A stretch of DNA of 64,000 nucleotides from Paraburkholderia sp. HP33-1 (GCF_021390595.1 NZ_JAJEJR010000001.1:1984001-2048000); one strand, 5' to 3'. Shown: positions 37,115-49,989, numbered from the stretch's first letter. A program made the numbers and translations. Notes: generated from the letters alone by a model not told the origin.

Positions 37115-37145
37115 GACGACGGCCGCACATCGTGCGGCCGTCGTC
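37115..37145 (-). terminator. 14-bp-stem hairpin between zipA and ligA
   Basis: GACGACGGCCGCAC (37115-37128) pairs perfectly with 37132-37145 around a 3-nt ATC loop. On the minus strand only GTTTCC follows, so it is a weak intrinsic terminator or a stability hairpin at the end of the zipA message. Confidence 0.5.
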
Positions 37146-37171
37146 AAAACGCATAGAACGCCGAAGAAGGT

Positions 37172-38494
37172 TTACTGGCTGAACAGGCGCCGCGTCGCCG
37201 GTGAACCCGCCGGAATGCCCGCCTGTTCGAGCTTCGCGTACAGCGTCATCAATTGCTTTTCGATCGCGAGCAGCGCGCTTTCCGGCAGCGGCCGGCGACC
37301 GTCGTCGACCACACGTCCGCCGATACGCTCGGCCAGCGACTTCGCGTAGTCGCACATCAGGCGGAACGGCAGGATGTCCTCGTCGGCGACCGGCACGTCG
37401 AGCACCAGCGTGATCATCTCGCCGCCCTTGTACGTAAGGTCATCGCGCAGGAAGTTGGTGTCGCCGAACTGCAGCATGAATACCGGGCTTTGCCGCGAGT
37501 CGAGCTTGACGAAGCGCGTGCCGTCACGCGAGAGCAGCAGACCGTCCTGTGACGCGACCGCCTGCACGTAGTTGGCCGACCACGGCGCGCCGTCCGACAG
37601 CACGTTGATCGACAGCTGCGCGTCGCACTGGGCGGCAAAGCCGTCGAGTTCGCGCGCCATCGCGACGGTTTCGAGCATGTCGGGGAATTCAGGCGCCGCG
37701 TCGAGCGCGTCGGCGAAATGCTGCACGCCGGTCACGAACTCGGAAAATTCGAGCTCGTTGAGCGCACCGCTGCGGTTCGCGAGCTGCGCGGCGGCGCGCA
37801 ATTCTTCATAGCGCGCGCCGTTCCGCAGCAGCTCCCACGCGCCGCTGCCCTCGGGCTTGCCTTCGATATGGACCGGCTTGCTGCCCGCGCGACGCAAGCG
37901 CTGCGCGAGCGGAATCACCTTGTCGCCGGCCACGGGTCCGTTCAGCCGGATCGGCACGATACAGTCGATGCGTCGATCGACGATCGCGGGCGGCGCCGAC
38001 GAAATCGTCGTGGCGGCAGGCTGGATCGGTTCGACGCGCTCCTGCCCGACGGACGCGGGCTCGATGGCGGCCGATTCGGTCGCGGGTCGCTCTGCGTCCG
38101 CGCCCGGTGCCACCGCGTGCACGCCTTCGCTCACGGTGTCGGCCTCTGCCGACGGATAACCGTTCGGCGACGTCATCTCGGCCTGGATATCGGCCGGCGT
38201 ATCGAGCGGTGCGACACCCGTGCCGAACGTCGGTTCGACGCGCGCGGCGGTCGGGTCCGCGGCCGAGGCCGCCTCGGCGCTCACGCTCGGCTCGCGCCGC
38301 GTGGTCGGCCGGGCCGGCTCGATGAACGGGCTCTGCTCCTCATGCTCGTCGCGCGCAAAGCTCTCGGCGGTGTCGGCCGGCATTGGCCGCGGCATCTTGC
38401 GGCGCACCTTCGCGCCCTGCCACGCGTTGTACACGACCACGCCCCCCACCACCACGGCACCCGCGCCGATCAAACCGAGTGTCAACTCGTCCAT
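37172..38494 (-). CDS. zipA: Cell division protein ZipA
   Basis: Membrane anchor for FtsZ at the division ring. The 440-residue protein starts with one membrane segment (residues 3-22, DELTLGLIGAGAVVVGG) and a short basic stretch. A long Pro/Ala/Glu-rich linker (about 40-200) leads to the C-terminal ZipA FtsZ-binding domain (about 215-440). I use the ATG at 38494, which gives the N-out membrane anchor expected. The linker is low-complexity as in other ZipA proteins. The order smc-zipA-ligA is typical of betaproteobacteria. Confidence 0.9.
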   Translation of the reverse strand: MDELTLGLIGAGAVVVGGVVVYNAWQGAKVRRKMPRPMPADTAESFARDEHEEQSPFIEPARPTTRREPSVSAEAASAADPTAARVEPTFGTGVAPLDTPADIQAEMTSPNGYPSAEADTVSEGVHAVAPGADAERPATESAAIEPASVGQERVEPIQPAATTISSAPPAIVDRRIDCIVPIRLNGPVAGDKVIPLAQRLRRAGSKPVHIEGKPEGSGAWELLRNGARYEELRAAAQLANRSGALNELEFSEFVTGVQHFADALDAAPEFPDMLETVAMARELDGFAAQCDAQLSINVLSDGAPWSANYVQAVASQDGLLLSRDGTRFVKLDSRQSPVFMLQFGDTNFLRDDLTYKGGEMITLVLDVPVADEDILPFRLMCDYAKSLAERIGGRVVDDGRRPLPESALLAIEKQLMTLYAKLEQAGIPAGSPATRRLFSQ

Positions 38495-38607
38495 GCATGC
38501 TCCATCAGCAATTCTTCTATCCGCGCGGGCTTCTCGGCCGCTCCACGTACCGCGCGGCACTCAATCAGGCCGCTGCGCTGGATGCGAATGCCCGCGAAGG
38601 CTTTAAC

Positions 38608-41600
38608 TCAAACGATATTCTGGGCGAAACCCGCCGCCGTTTCCATGTCAACGGCGACGATCCGCGAAACGCCCTGCTCCTGCATCGTCACGCCGATCAG
38701 CTGCTGCGCCATTTCCATCGCGATCTTGTTGTGCGAGATGAACAGGAACTGAGTCTTGTCCGACATCGCCCGTACCAGATTCGCGAAACGCTCGGTGTTG
38801 GCGTCGTCGAGCGGCGCGTCCACTTCGTCGAGCAGACAGAACGGCGCGGGATTCAGCTGGAACATCGCGAACACGAGCGCGGTCGCGGTCAGCGCTTTTT
38901 CGCCGCCCGACAGCAGGTGAATCGTCGAATTCTTCTTGCCCGGCGGCTGCGCCATCACCTGTACGCCGGCGTCGAGGATTTCGTCGCCGGTCATGATCAG
39001 CTTCGCCTGGCCGCCACCGAAGAGACGCGGGAACAGCTCGCCGAAATGACGGTTCACTTCGTCGAACGTGCTTTGCAACAGCGTGCGCGTCTCGGCGTCG
39101 ATCTTGCGGATCGCGTCTTCGAGCGTTTCGATCGCGCTCGTCAGGTCGGCGGACTGCGAATCGAGGAAGCTCTTGCGCTCGGTCGCGGCCTTCAGCTCGT
39201 CGAGCGCGGCCATGTTGACCGGCCCCAGCGCAATGATCGCGTTGTTGATGCGCGTGACTTCGCCTTGCAGGTACGACGGCTTCATGTCCGGCGTCAGCTT
39301 GGCTTGCAGCTCGGCCTCATCGACGCCGGCTGCCGCCAGCTGCTCGACGAACTGCTCGCCGTTGATGCGCGCGGCTTGCTCCTTCAACTGCAATTCGTTG
39401 ATGCGATCGCGCAGCGGCTGCAGCGCACGCTCGGCGGTGAGGCGCGTTTCGTCGGCCGCGCGCAGCTTCGAGGTCAGGTCGTCGAGTTCGACGCGCGCGG
39501 CGCGCAGCGCTTCTTCCTTCGCGGTGCGAATGTCGAGCGCGTCCTGCAGGCCAGTGTGCGCGGTCTGCTGGTTGATCGTTTCGAGTTCGGCACGCGCGTC
39601 TTCGAGCGAGCCCGCGACGCGCTCGCTCTGCTCGTGCGCGACCTGGATGCTGCGCTTCAACTCGTCGATGCGGTTAGCCATGTTGCGCGCGGCGAAGCGC
39701 GCATCGGTGGCGGCGCGATCAAGATCGCGCGCTTCGCCGCGGGCGGTCGTCAGCTCTTCGTCGAGCGCTTCGAACGCGAGCTGGTGATCTTCGAAGCGCG
39801 CCTGCAGTTCGGCGAGCTCGCCATCGTGGCGCTCGAAGTTCGCTTCCGATTCCGCGCGCAGCGCACGCTGTTCGTCGATCTGCGCGGTGATCTCTTCGAG
39901 TTCCTCGCGAATCTGCGTGCTGCGCTGCGTGTAGCGCTCGTGCGCCTGGGTGAGCTTCAGCACGTCCATCTGCAACGCGTGCACGCGCTGCGTCGCGCGT
40001 TCGGTCTGCTGGCGCATCTCGGCGAGCGCCTGCGCGGCCTGCGTGTGCGCGGCTTCGGCGCGGATCGCGGCGGCCTTCGCCTCGTCGGCGAGCAATGCCT
40101 GCGCGCGCACCTGGCGGCCGAGGTTTTCGATTTCCTGCTGACGCGCGAGCATGCCGGCCTGCTCGGAATCGGCCGCATACAGCTGCACGCCGACGCGTGT
40201 GACCACATGCCCCGCCTTCACGACGAATGCGCCGCCCTCGGGCAGTTGCGCACGCATGGAAAGCGCCTGCTGCAGATCGTCGGCGACGAACGCGAGGCCG
40301 AGCCAGTCGTTCAGCACCGCGCGGATGCCCGCGTCCTCGATGCGCACGAGCGACAGCAGCGGCCGCAGCGCCCCGGCCGCCGGGGCCGGCTGCCCGGCCG
40401 CGGGCGGAGCGTAGAACGCGAGCTTGGCCGGTGGCGCGTCGGTCGCGAACGCCTTGACCCAGTCGAGATTCGACACTTCGAGCGCGGCAAGGCGCTCGCG
40501 CAGCACCGCTTCGAGCGCGGTTTCCCAACCGGCCTCGACATGCAGCTTCTTCCACAGACGCGGCAGGCTGCCGAGCTCGTGCTTGTCGAGCCACGGCTGG
40601 ATCTTGCCTTCGGTCTGCACGTTTTCCTGCAGCTGCTTGAGCGCGGCGAGCCGCGCGTCAAGCTGATGGATCTGCGCGCTTTCGGCCTGCACGCGCTCCT
40701 GCGCGGCGCGGCGTTCGCCATCGAGCCGCGGCAGCGTCTCCTGCGCGTCGGCGAGGCGGCCCTGCGCGTCGCGCAGGACTTCCTCGTGCTCGGCGAGTTG
40801 CATGCGCAACTCCTCGAGCTGCGCTTCGTCAGGCGCGTCGAGGCCGCCCTCTTCCGATTTCAGCCGCTCATGGCGCTGCTGCAACTGCTGCAACTGCTGA
40901 TCGGCATTGCGCTGATGCGCGGCTTCGAGCTTCAGCGCCTGCTCGGTCTGCGCGATGCCGCCGCGCTCGGCGTTCAGCTCCGCCTGGGCGTCGCGCCAGC
41001 GCGCTTCGAGTGAGGGCAGCGCGTCGTGTTTGGCGGCGGCGTCCTCTTCGGCGAGCACGGCTTTTTCTTCGGCGACGGCCAGTTGCTCTTCAGCGTCGGC
41101 GATGTCGTCCTGCGCCTTCTCAGCCTGCGACTGCCACTGCTCGCGCTGAGCCGTCAGCGCCGCGATCTGCGCCTGCACGCGGTTGCGCGATTCGACGATG
41201 AAGCGGATCTCGGCCTCCAGCCGGCTCACTTCCGCGTTCGCTTCGTACAGCGCGCCTTGCGCGCCCTGCATCGCGTCGCTCGCCGAATAGTGCGCGACGC
41301 GCAGCGTTTCGAGTTCCGCCTCGACCTCGCGCAGTTTCGCGGTTTGCGCTTCGAGGTCGATCTGCGCCTGCTCGATCGCGCGTTGCTGGCGCTGCTGCTC
41401 GCCGGCCGCCTCGTTCTTGCGCAACAGCCACAACAGACGCTGCTTTTCCTCGCCGTCGCCTTGCAGCTCGCGATAGCGCGTCGCGACGACCGCCTGGCCC
41501 TCCAGCTTCTCGAGATTCGTGCCGAGCTCGCGGACGATGTCTTCGACACGCGTCAGGTTCTCGCGCGTGTCGTGCAGACGGTTCTCGGTCTCGCGGCGCC

Positions 41601-42126
41601 GTTCCTTGTACTTCGACACGCCGGCGGCTTCTTCGAGGAACACGCGCAGCTCTTCCGGTTTCGCCTCGATCAGCCGCGAGATCATGCCCTGCCCGATGAT
41701 CGCGTAGGCGCGCGGCCCGAGACCGGTGCCGAGGAAGATGTCCTGGATGTCGCGGCGCCGCGCCGGCAGATTGTTGATGTAGTAGCTCGACGTGCCGTCG
41801 CGCGTCAGTACGCGCTTCACGGCAATCTCCGCATACTGGCCCCACTGGCCGGCGGCGCGGCCGTCCGCGTTGTCGAACACGAGTTCGACGCTCGCGCGGC
41901 TGCCGGGCTTGCGGGCGGTCGAGCCGTTGAAGATCACGTCCTGCATCGACTCGCCGCGCAATTCAGATGCGCGCGATTCGCCGAGCACCCAGCGCACCGC
42001 GTCGATGATGTTGGATTTGCCGCACCCGTTCGGTCCGACCACGCCAACTAGCTGGCCGGGGACCTGAAAATGCGTGGGATCGACGAAGGATTTGAAGCCA
42101 GCGAGCTTGATCGAGGTGAGACGCAC
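38608..42126 (-). CDS. smc: Chromosome segregation ATPase SMC
   Basis: A 1172-residue SMC protein. The Walker A motif GPNGCGKSN lies at residues 31-39, followed by long coiled coils and a central hinge (about 510-660). A second coiled coil leads to the C-terminal signature LLSGGEKALTA and Walker B FCLLDEVDAPLDD. I place the start at the GTG at 42126 (VRLTSIKLAGFKSF), which is where the family begins; the upstream open frame is not conserved. The leader contains a large inverted repeat (42162-42225). Confidence 0.97.
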   Translation of the reverse strand: MRLTSIKLAGFKSFVDPTHFQVPGQLVGVVGPNGCGKSNIIDAVRWVLGESRASELRGESMQDVIFNGSTARKPGSRASVELVFDNADGRAAGQWGQYAEIAVKRVLTRDGTSSYYINNLPARRRDIQDIFLGTGLGPRAYAIIGQGMISRLIEAKPEELRVFLEEAAGVSKYKERRRETENRLHDTRENLTRVEDIVRELGTNLEKLEGQAVVATRYRELQGDGEEKQRLLWLLRKNEAAGEQQRQQRAIEQAQIDLEAQTAKLREVEAELETLRVAHYSASDAMQGAQGALYEANAEVSRLEAEIRFIVESRNRVQAQIAALTAQREQWQSQAEKAQDDIADAEEQLAVAEEKAVLAEEDAAAKHDALPSLEARWRDAQAELNAERGGIAQTEQALKLEAAHQRNADQQLQQLQQRHERLKSEEGGLDAPDEAQLEELRMQLAEHEEVLRDAQGRLADAQETLPRLDGERRAAQERVQAESAQIHQLDARLAALKQLQENVQTEGKIQPWLDKHELGSLPRLWKKLHVEAGWETALEAVLRERLAALEVSNLDWVKAFATDAPPAKLAFYAPPAAGQPAPAAGALRPLLSLVRIEDAGIRAVLNDWLGLAFVADDLQQALSMRAQLPEGGAFVVKAGHVVTRVGVQLYAADSEQAGMLARQQEIENLGRQVRAQALLADEAKAAAIRAEAAHTQAAQALAEMRQQTERATQRVHALQMDVLKLTQAHERYTQRSTQIREELEEITAQIDEQRALRAESEANFERHDGELAELQARFEDHQLAFEALDEELTTARGEARDLDRAATDARFAARNMANRIDELKRSIQVAHEQSERVAGSLEDARAELETINQQTAHTGLQDALDIRTAKEEALRAARVELDDLTSKLRAADETRLTAERALQPLRDRINELQLKEQAARINGEQFVEQLAAAGVDEAELQAKLTPDMKPSYLQGEVTRINNAIIALGPVNMAALDELKAATERKSFLDSQSADLTSAIETLEDAIRKIDAETRTLLQSTFDEVNRHFGELFPRLFGGGQAKLIMTGDEILDAGVQVMAQPPGKKNSTIHLLSGGEKALTATALVFAMFQLNPAPFCLLDEVDAPLDDANTERFANLVRAMSDKTQFLFISHNKIAMEMAQQLIGVTMQEQGVSRIVAVDMETAAGFAQNIV

Positions 42127-42161
42127 GGCGATTTCGCTGTTCGAAAGAGAGAGTGGTAGGT

Positions 42162-42225
42162 GGCTCGCGAGGTTGCACCGGTCGTTCACCGCCGTGGCGG
42201 GACGGCCCACGCAACCTCGCGAGCC
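42162..42225. repeat. 15-bp perfect inverted repeat upstream of smc
   Basis: GGCTCGCGAGGTTGC (42162-42176) is exactly complementary to 42211-42225, with 34 nt between. It lies in the 171-bp spacer between the EamA gene and smc and would form a long hairpin in the transcript. There is no adjacent U tract. Confidence 0.75.
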
Positions 42226-42297
42226 TTCGCAATTTGGTGCCGGCTGCATGCGCTCATGCGCACCTCGGGTACGCACGCCCCGGCTAATGAGGGGGAA

Positions 42298-43290
42298 TCA
42301 TACCATCGCGCGTGGACGATTCTTACCGCCCTTTCGGTGCTCGCCGCCGCCGTGCTCGCTGGGCGGATCCGTGTCCGCGATGGACGGATCGGGCGGCACC
42401 GTCTTCGTGCGATGCACCCAGCTCGACAGCGCCGAGGCGAGCACGATGCATGCGCCGCCCGCCCATTCGCGCGGGCCCGGTATCTCACCGGCGAACAGCC
42501 ACGCCGACAGCGCCGTCACGACGAGCTCGAACAACATGATGATCGACGCGCGATTGGCCGGAACGCGCGAGAGACCGTACTGCACGAGCATGTTGTTCGA
42601 TGCGAGCAGCAGACCGAGACCAAGCACGAGCAGCGCCGCGGTGCCCAGATGCGCGCCGACGGGCGGCGCTGGCATCGGCTCGAACAGCGACGCGAGCGCG
42701 CCGAACAGTGCCGCGCCGCCGAAGATCGTCGCGGTGCGCATTTCGGGCTTCATGTCCGGCAGCACGCGGCTCGTCTTCAGGATCAGCACGTTGCTCATGG
42801 CGAAGCCCATGCCGCCGGCGAGACCGGCCCATTCGGCGGGATTGCCGGGCACCGGGATGCCAAGCTGCGGCGACCACAGCATCGTCATCGCGCCCGCCAG
42901 CGACAGCGCGGCCAGCGCCGCGCCCGACCACGTGAGCCGCTCGTGAAGGATGAAATGCGCGAACAGGGCGGTCCACGCGGGCGTCAGATAGAACAGCAGC
43001 AGCACGCGCATCACCTGACCGTGAATCGCGCCCCACACGAAGCCGAGATTCGTGATGCCCGCGGCGAGCGCGAGCGCCGGCAGCAACCAGTGCCACCGCA
43101 CGGTCTTCAGCGCGCGACGCCGCACGAGCAGCACGAACAGGCAACCGGTGCCGCTCGTGAGCGCGCTCGCGGCCGTGCCGGTCACGCCGAGCGCGGCAAG
43201 CATGCGCAGCGGATACCAGACCATCCCCCAGACCGAGGCGCCCAGCATGATCGCGAGCGTCGGCCAGCCGTTGCGGAGCCAGTTCGTCAT
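42298..43290 (-). CDS. DMT/EamA-family membrane transporter
   Basis: A 330-residue integral membrane protein with ten hydrophobic segments and two EamA halves; ligand unknown. It starts MTNWLRNGWPTLAIMLGASVWG and ends with a hydrophilic His/Gly/Lys-rich tail. It is not closely similar by eye to the transporter at 4.0-5.0 kb. It precedes smc on the same strand with a 171-bp spacer and diverges from dapC. Confidence 0.85.
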   Translation of the reverse strand: MTNWLRNGWPTLAIMLGASVWGMVWYPLRMLAALGVTGTAASALTSGTGCLFVLLVRRRALKTVRWHWLLPALALAAGITNLGFVWGAIHGQVMRVLLLFYLTPAWTALFAHFILHERLTWSGAALAALSLAGAMTMLWSPQLGIPVPGNPAEWAGLAGGMGFAMSNVLILKTSRVLPDMKPEMRTATIFGGAALFGALASLFEPMPAPPVGAHLGTAALLVLGLGLLLASNNMLVQYGLSRVPANRASIIMLFELVVTALSAWLFAGEIPGPREWAGGACIVLASALSSWVHRTKTVPPDPSIADTDPPSEHGGGEHRKGGKNRPRAMV

Positions 43291-43685
43291 GGGGCTGGGC
43301 TCCGGGGGGCGTCAGGGGTGGTTGGCGCGAGGCCCTGGCCGTGGTTCGCACTGGCGAGGGCGTTTGCCTTCTGAACTGCTGCGTACATTGCTGCTCCTGC
43401 CTGTTCTTTTACTCGACCCACGTGGGGTTCGCGCCGCTCGCGCCGCGACGCCCTGGTACGCCGCCTGGCGGGTTATTTCCGCGCCGCGCGTCAAGCGCAT
43501 GCTTTGTCCCTTAGGCCGCCGCGCCCCGGACGCGCCACGCTATAATCGTCCGTTCGCCGCCGCTGGTGGCCGGCTCGTCGCGCGCAGGGATGCCGTTTCA
43601 TGTTTGAGGCACTGCCGCCCGCCGGCGCGCATGCCCGGTTGTCCCGTCTTTCGTTCGCGTCCATCCCGATCAGGCCATTTCGTCC
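43291..43685. other. 395-bp region between divergent EamA and dapC genes
   Basis: It carries a perfect TATAAT (43541-43546) directed toward dapC and a T-rich patch near 43405. I see no clear -35, no RNA gene and no small ORF with family features. Confidence 0.5.
43541..43546 (+). promoter_or_regulatory. Probable -10 element of the dapC promoter
   Basis: TATAAT matches the consensus completely but the region 17 bp upstream is GC-rich without a recognisable -35. A start near 43553 gives a leader of about 130 nt to the GTG of dapC. Confidence 0.55.
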
Positions 43686-44918
43686 GTGAATCCGCTACTC
43701 GACTCCCTTCAGCCCTATCCGTTCGAAAAGCTGCGCGTGCTTTTCAAGGACGTCACGCCACCGGCCGGCCTCGCGCATATCAGCTTCGGCATCGGCGAGC
43801 CGAAACATCCGACCCCGCCGCTGATCCGCGACGCCGTCATCGATTCGCTCGGCGGCCTCGCCGCGTATCCGGCCACGCTCGGCTCGGCGCCGCTGCGCGA
43901 ATCGATCGCGAAATGGGTCACGCAACGCTACAACCTGCCGCCGCTCGATCCGCTCACCGAGGTGCTGCCGGTGTCGGGCTCGCGCGAGGCGCTGTTCGCG
44001 CTCGCCCAGACGGTGCTCGATCCGCGCCGCGACGCCCACGGCAAGGCTAACAGCGAGCCTGCGATCGTACTCTGTCCGAACCCGTTCTACCAAATCTACG
44101 AAGGCGCGGCGCTGCTCGGCGGCGCGCAGCCGTACTTCGTCAACAGTGATCCGGCGCGCAACTTCGCGTGCGACTACTCCGCGGTGCCCGCCGACGTCTG
44201 GGCGCGCACGCAACTGCTGTACGTCTGCTCGCCGGGCAACCCGACCGGCGCCGTGCTCACGCTCGACGACTGGCGCGAGCTGTTCGCGCTGTCGGACCGC
44301 TACGGCTTCGTGATCGCGTCGGACGAGTGCTACTCGGAAATCTATTTCGACGAGTCGAAGCCGCCGCTCGGCGGCCTCGAAGCGGCACACAAGCTCGGAC
44401 GCGGCTTCGAGCGCCTCGTCATGCTGTCGAGCCTGTCGAAGCGCTCGAACGTGCCGGGCATGCGCTCGGGCTTCGTCGCCGGCGACGCCGCGATTCTCAA
44501 GGCGTTCCTGCTGTACCGCACGTACCACGGCACGGCGCTCTCGACCGTGTACCAGAGCGCGAGCGTCGTCGCGTGGAGCGACGAGACGCACGTGCGCGAG
44601 AACCGTGCGAAGTACCTGCAGAAGTTCACGACCGTCACGCCGATGCTCGCCGATGTGCTCGATGTGCGCCTGCCCGACGCCGCGTTCTACCTGTGGGCCA
44701 ACGTCGAGCGCACCGGCCTCACGGACACCGAGTTCGCCCAGCGCCTCTACGCCGACTATAATGTGACGGTTCTGCCGGGCTCGTTCCTCGCGCGCACCGC
44801 GCACGGCGTGAACCCCGGCCGCAATTTCGTGCGCCTCGCGCTCGTCGCCGACGTCGACGAATGCACAGCGGGCGCGCAGCGGATCGTCGAATTCTGCCGC
44901 TCGCTCAGTGCCGACTGA
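43686..44918 (+). CDS. dapC: Succinyldiaminopimelate transaminase
   Basis: A fold-type I PLP aminotransferase of lysine/meso-diaminopimelate synthesis. The 410 residues contain the cofactor lysine Lys252 in [22 protein letters not shown] near 181, and [11 protein letters not shown]. The start is a GTG at 43686. dapD follows within 63 bp and dapE lies two genes further, so the succinylase branch is nearly complete here. Confidence 0.95.
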   Translation: MNPLLDSLQPYPFEKLRVLFKDVTPPAGLAHISFGIGEPKHPTPPLIRDAVIDSLGGLAAYPATLGSAPLRESIAKWVTQRYNLPPLDPLTEVLPVSGSREALFALAQTVLDPRRDAHGKANSEPAIVLCPNPFYQIYEGAALLGGAQPYFVNSDPARNFACDYSAVPADVWARTQLLYVCSPGNPTGAVLTLDDWRELFALSDRYGFVIASDECYSEIYFDESKPPLGGLEAAHKLGRGFERLVMLSSLSKRSNVPGMRSGFVAGDAAILKAFLLYRTYHGTALSTVYQSASVVAWSDETHVRENRAKYLQKFTTVTPMLADVLDVRLPDAAFYLWANVERTGLTDTEFAQRLYADYNVTVLPGSFLARTAHGVNPGRNFVRLALVADVDECTAGAQRIVEFCRSLSAD

Positions 44919-44980
44919 GTAAAGCCCGAGCCGCGCCGCATCCCCTTCTTCAGACTTCAACCCTTCAGAAAATCACGCAT

Positions 44981-47453
<2,473 letters not shown>

Positions 47454-47467
47454 CCAGGGACTCTGCG

Positions 47468-48352
47468 ATGACGCTTCCTTTTTCCACTGTCCGCGACCTG
47501 CTGCGTTATGCAGTGTCGCGCTTTAGCGAGGCCAAACTGTCGTTCGGCCACGGCTCGGCCAATGCCTACGACGAGGCCGCCTACCTGATCCTGCACACGC
47601 TGCATCTGCCGCTCGACCTGCTCGATCCGTTTCTCGACGCACGCCTGACCACGGCCGAAATCGAGGCGGTGCTGAAGGTGATCGAGCGGCGCGCCGCCGA
47701 CCGCGTGCCGGCCGCGTACATTACGCAGGAAGCGTGGATGCACGGCTTTCGCTTCCACGTCGACGAGCGCGTGATCGTGCCGCGCTCGTTCATCGGCGAG
47801 CTGCTGCAGGACGGCCTGCAGCCGTACGTCGAGGATCCCGAGCAAGTCGGCGCGGTGCTCGAGCTGTGCACCGGCTCCGGCTGCCTCGCGATTCTCGCCG
47901 CGCACGCGTTCCCGAACGCCGACGTCGACGCGGTCGATCTGTCCGCGCCCGCGCTTGAAGTCGCGACACGCAACGTGGTGGACTACCACCTCGATGACCG
48001 CATCGCGCTGTTCGAAGGCGATCTGTACGCGCCGCTCGCCGAGCGCCGCTATGACGTGATCATCAGCAATCCGCCGTACGTGAACGCCACGTCGATGCAG
48101 GAATTGCCAGCCGAATACAAGCACGAGCCGGAAATGGCGCTCGCGGGCGGTGCGGACGGCATGGACATCGTGCGCCGGATCATCGCCGATGCGCGCAACT
48201 GGCTGACCGAAGACGGCGTGCTCGTCGTCGAGATCGGCAACGAGCGCGAGCACGTCGAGGCGGCGTTCGGCGGCCTCGACCTCGTATGGCTGTCGACCAG
48301 CGCCGGTGATGACAATGTGTTCCTGATCCAGGCCAACGACTTGCCGGTCTGA
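47468..48352 (+). CDS. prmB: Ribosomal protein L3 N5-glutamine methyltransferase
   Basis: A SAM-dependent methyltransferase of the HemK/PrmB family. The 294 residues include an N-terminal helical domain, the SAM-binding block VLELCTGSGCLAILAA (about 130-145) and the catalytic NPPY at 201-204. The helical N-terminus and PRSFIGELL match PrmB better than release-factor methylase PrmC. The ATG at 47468 lies 14 bp after the dapE stop, so it is probably co-transcribed with dapE. Confidence 0.92.
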   Translation: MTLPFSTVRDLLRYAVSRFSEAKLSFGHGSANAYDEAAYLILHTLHLPLDLLDPFLDARLTTAEIEAVLKVIERRAADRVPAAYITQEAWMHGFRFHVDERVIVPRSFIGELLQDGLQPYVEDPEQVGAVLELCTGSGCLAILAAHAFPNADVDAVDLSAPALEVATRNVVDYHLDDRIALFEGDLYAPLAERRYDVIISNPPYVNATSMQELPAEYKHEPEMALAGGADGMDIVRRIIADARNWLTEDGVLVVEIGNEREHVEAAFGGLDLVWLSTSAGDDNVFLIQANDLPV

Positions 48353-48500
48353 GTCCGGCACGCTGCTTGTCTGATCAGGCGGCGTGCACGGCGCCGGCTT
48401 GCGGCCGCTTGCGTTGGATCTCGCAAGCGACGCGCACGCCGAGCGCTGTGCCCGCCTCCCTCTCCTGAACGGCGGTGCTTCGCCAACTGTTCGCAAGCTT

Positions 48501-49976
48501 ATGGCATTCGACCTGCTTCACGTCGGCCCGCTGGTTCTACTTGCCCATATTCTCGGCATCGTCGCGGCCGCTCACGCGATTCTTCATACCCGCACCTCGC
48601 AAGGCGCGATTGCGTGGGCCGTGTCGCTGGTCGCGATGCCCTATCTGACGCTCGTGCCGTACCTGTTCCTTGGCCGCAGCAAGTTCGCCGGCTACGCGGA
48701 TGCGCGCCGCGTCGAAAATGAGTTGCTGCGCAAGCGCGCGCATCCGCAGCTGTGGGACACCCAGGCGTCGTCGGCCGGGCTGCCGACGCAGCAGCTCGGC
48801 TCCCGGCTCGTGCAGTCGCTGACACGCCTCGGCGGCATGCCGTTCCTGCCCGGCAATACCGTGCGCACGCTGGTCAACGGCACGGCGACTTTCGAGGCGA
48901 TCTTCGAGGCGATCGAAAACGCGCGCCGCTATGTGATCGTGCAGTTCTTCATCGTGCGCGACGACGCGCTCGGCGCCATGCTGAAGGACGCGCTGATCGC
49001 GAAAGCGCAACAGGGCGTGCGGGTCTACTTCCTGTACGACAGTATCGGCAGCTTCGATCTGCCGCACCGCTACGTCGCGGCGCTCCGCGCGGCCGGCATC
49101 GAGATGCATCCGTTCGCGACGAACCGCCGCTTCGTCAACCGTCTGCAGCTGAACTTCCGCAATCATCGCAAGATCGTGTCGGTGGACGGCGAGCGCGCGT
49201 TTATCGGCGGTCATAACGTCGGTGTCGAATATCTGGGCGCGAAGCCGCCGCTGTCGCCGTGGCGCGATACGCACATCGAAGTGCGTGGCCCGGCGGTTGC
49301 GAGCATCCAGTTCGTCTTTATCGAAGACTGGTACTGGGCCACCCAGCAGTTACCCGAGTTCGACGTACCGGCCGCCGCTTCAGCCGCCCCATCCGTCGAC
49401 CACGGCGCCAACGAACGCGCCGCGAACAATATGCACTGCCTCGTGCTGCCGAGCGGCCCGGCCGACAAGCAGGAGACCTGCTCGCTGTTTTTCGTCGAAG
49501 CGATCAACGCGGCGCGCGAACGCATCTGGATCACGACGCCCTACCTCGTGCCCGACGAAGCCGTGTTCGCCGCGCTGCGGCTGGCGGCGCTGCGCGGCGT
49601 CGACGTGCGCATCCTGATTCCGAGCCGGCGCGATCACCTGGTGGTGTTCGCGGCGTCGAAACTGTATGCGTACGACTCGCTGCGCGCGGGCATTCGCATC
49701 TTCCGCTATCAGCCAGGCTTCCTGCATCAGAAGGTCGTGCTGATCGACAGCAGCGCGGCCGCGATCGGTAGCGCCAATCTCGACAATCGCTCGTTCCGTC
49801 TGAACTTCGAGATCATGGTGCTGACCGTCGACCGCGGCTTCGCGCTCGAAGTCGAAACGATGCTGCTCGACGACTTCGCCGAGTCGCGCGAAATCGACCG
49901 TGACGAGTACCGCAAGTCGAACGCGCTGCGACGCATGCTGATGCACGTCGCGCGGCTCTTTTCGCCGATTCTTTAA
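48501..49976 (+). CDS. cls: Cardiolipin synthase (ClsA type)
   Basis: A phospholipase-D-superfamily membrane enzyme that joins phosphatidylglycerol molecules. The 491-residue protein has two N-terminal membrane segments (about 5-27 and 35-57). Two HKD motifs follow: NHRKIVSVDGERAFIGG near residue 220 and HQKVVLIDSSAAAIGSANLD near 412. The length and membrane segments fit ClsA. The ATG at 48501 opens the first membrane segment; it stands 148 bp after prmB. Confidence 0.94.
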   Translation: MAFDLLHVGPLVLLAHILGIVAAAHAILHTRTSQGAIAWAVSLVAMPYLTLVPYLFLGRSKFAGYADARRVENELLRKRAHPQLWDTQASSAGLPTQQLGSRLVQSLTRLGGMPFLPGNTVRTLVNGTATFEAIFEAIENARRYVIVQFFIVRDDALGAMLKDALIAKAQQGVRVYFLYDSIGSFDLPHRYVAALRAAGIEMHPFATNRRFVNRLQLNFRNHRKIVSVDGERAFIGGHNVGVEYLGAKPPLSPWRDTHIEVRGPAVASIQFVFIEDWYWATQQLPEFDVPAAASAAPSVDHGANERAANNMHCLVLPSGPADKQETCSLFFVEAINAARERIWITTPYLVPDEAVFAALRLAALRGVDVRILIPSRRDHLVVFAASKLYAYDSLRAGIRIFRYQPGFLHQKVVLIDSSAAAIGSANLDNRSFRLNFEIMVLTVDRGFALEVETMLLDDFAESREIDRDEYRKSNALRRMLMHVARLFSPIL

Positions 49977-49989
49977 GCGCGCGGCTCGC

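Noticed and set aside
38383..41013. 876-codon open frame antisense to smc/zipA
   Set aside because: Shadow of the coiled-coil coding region; spans the smc-zipA boundary and has no recognisable domain.
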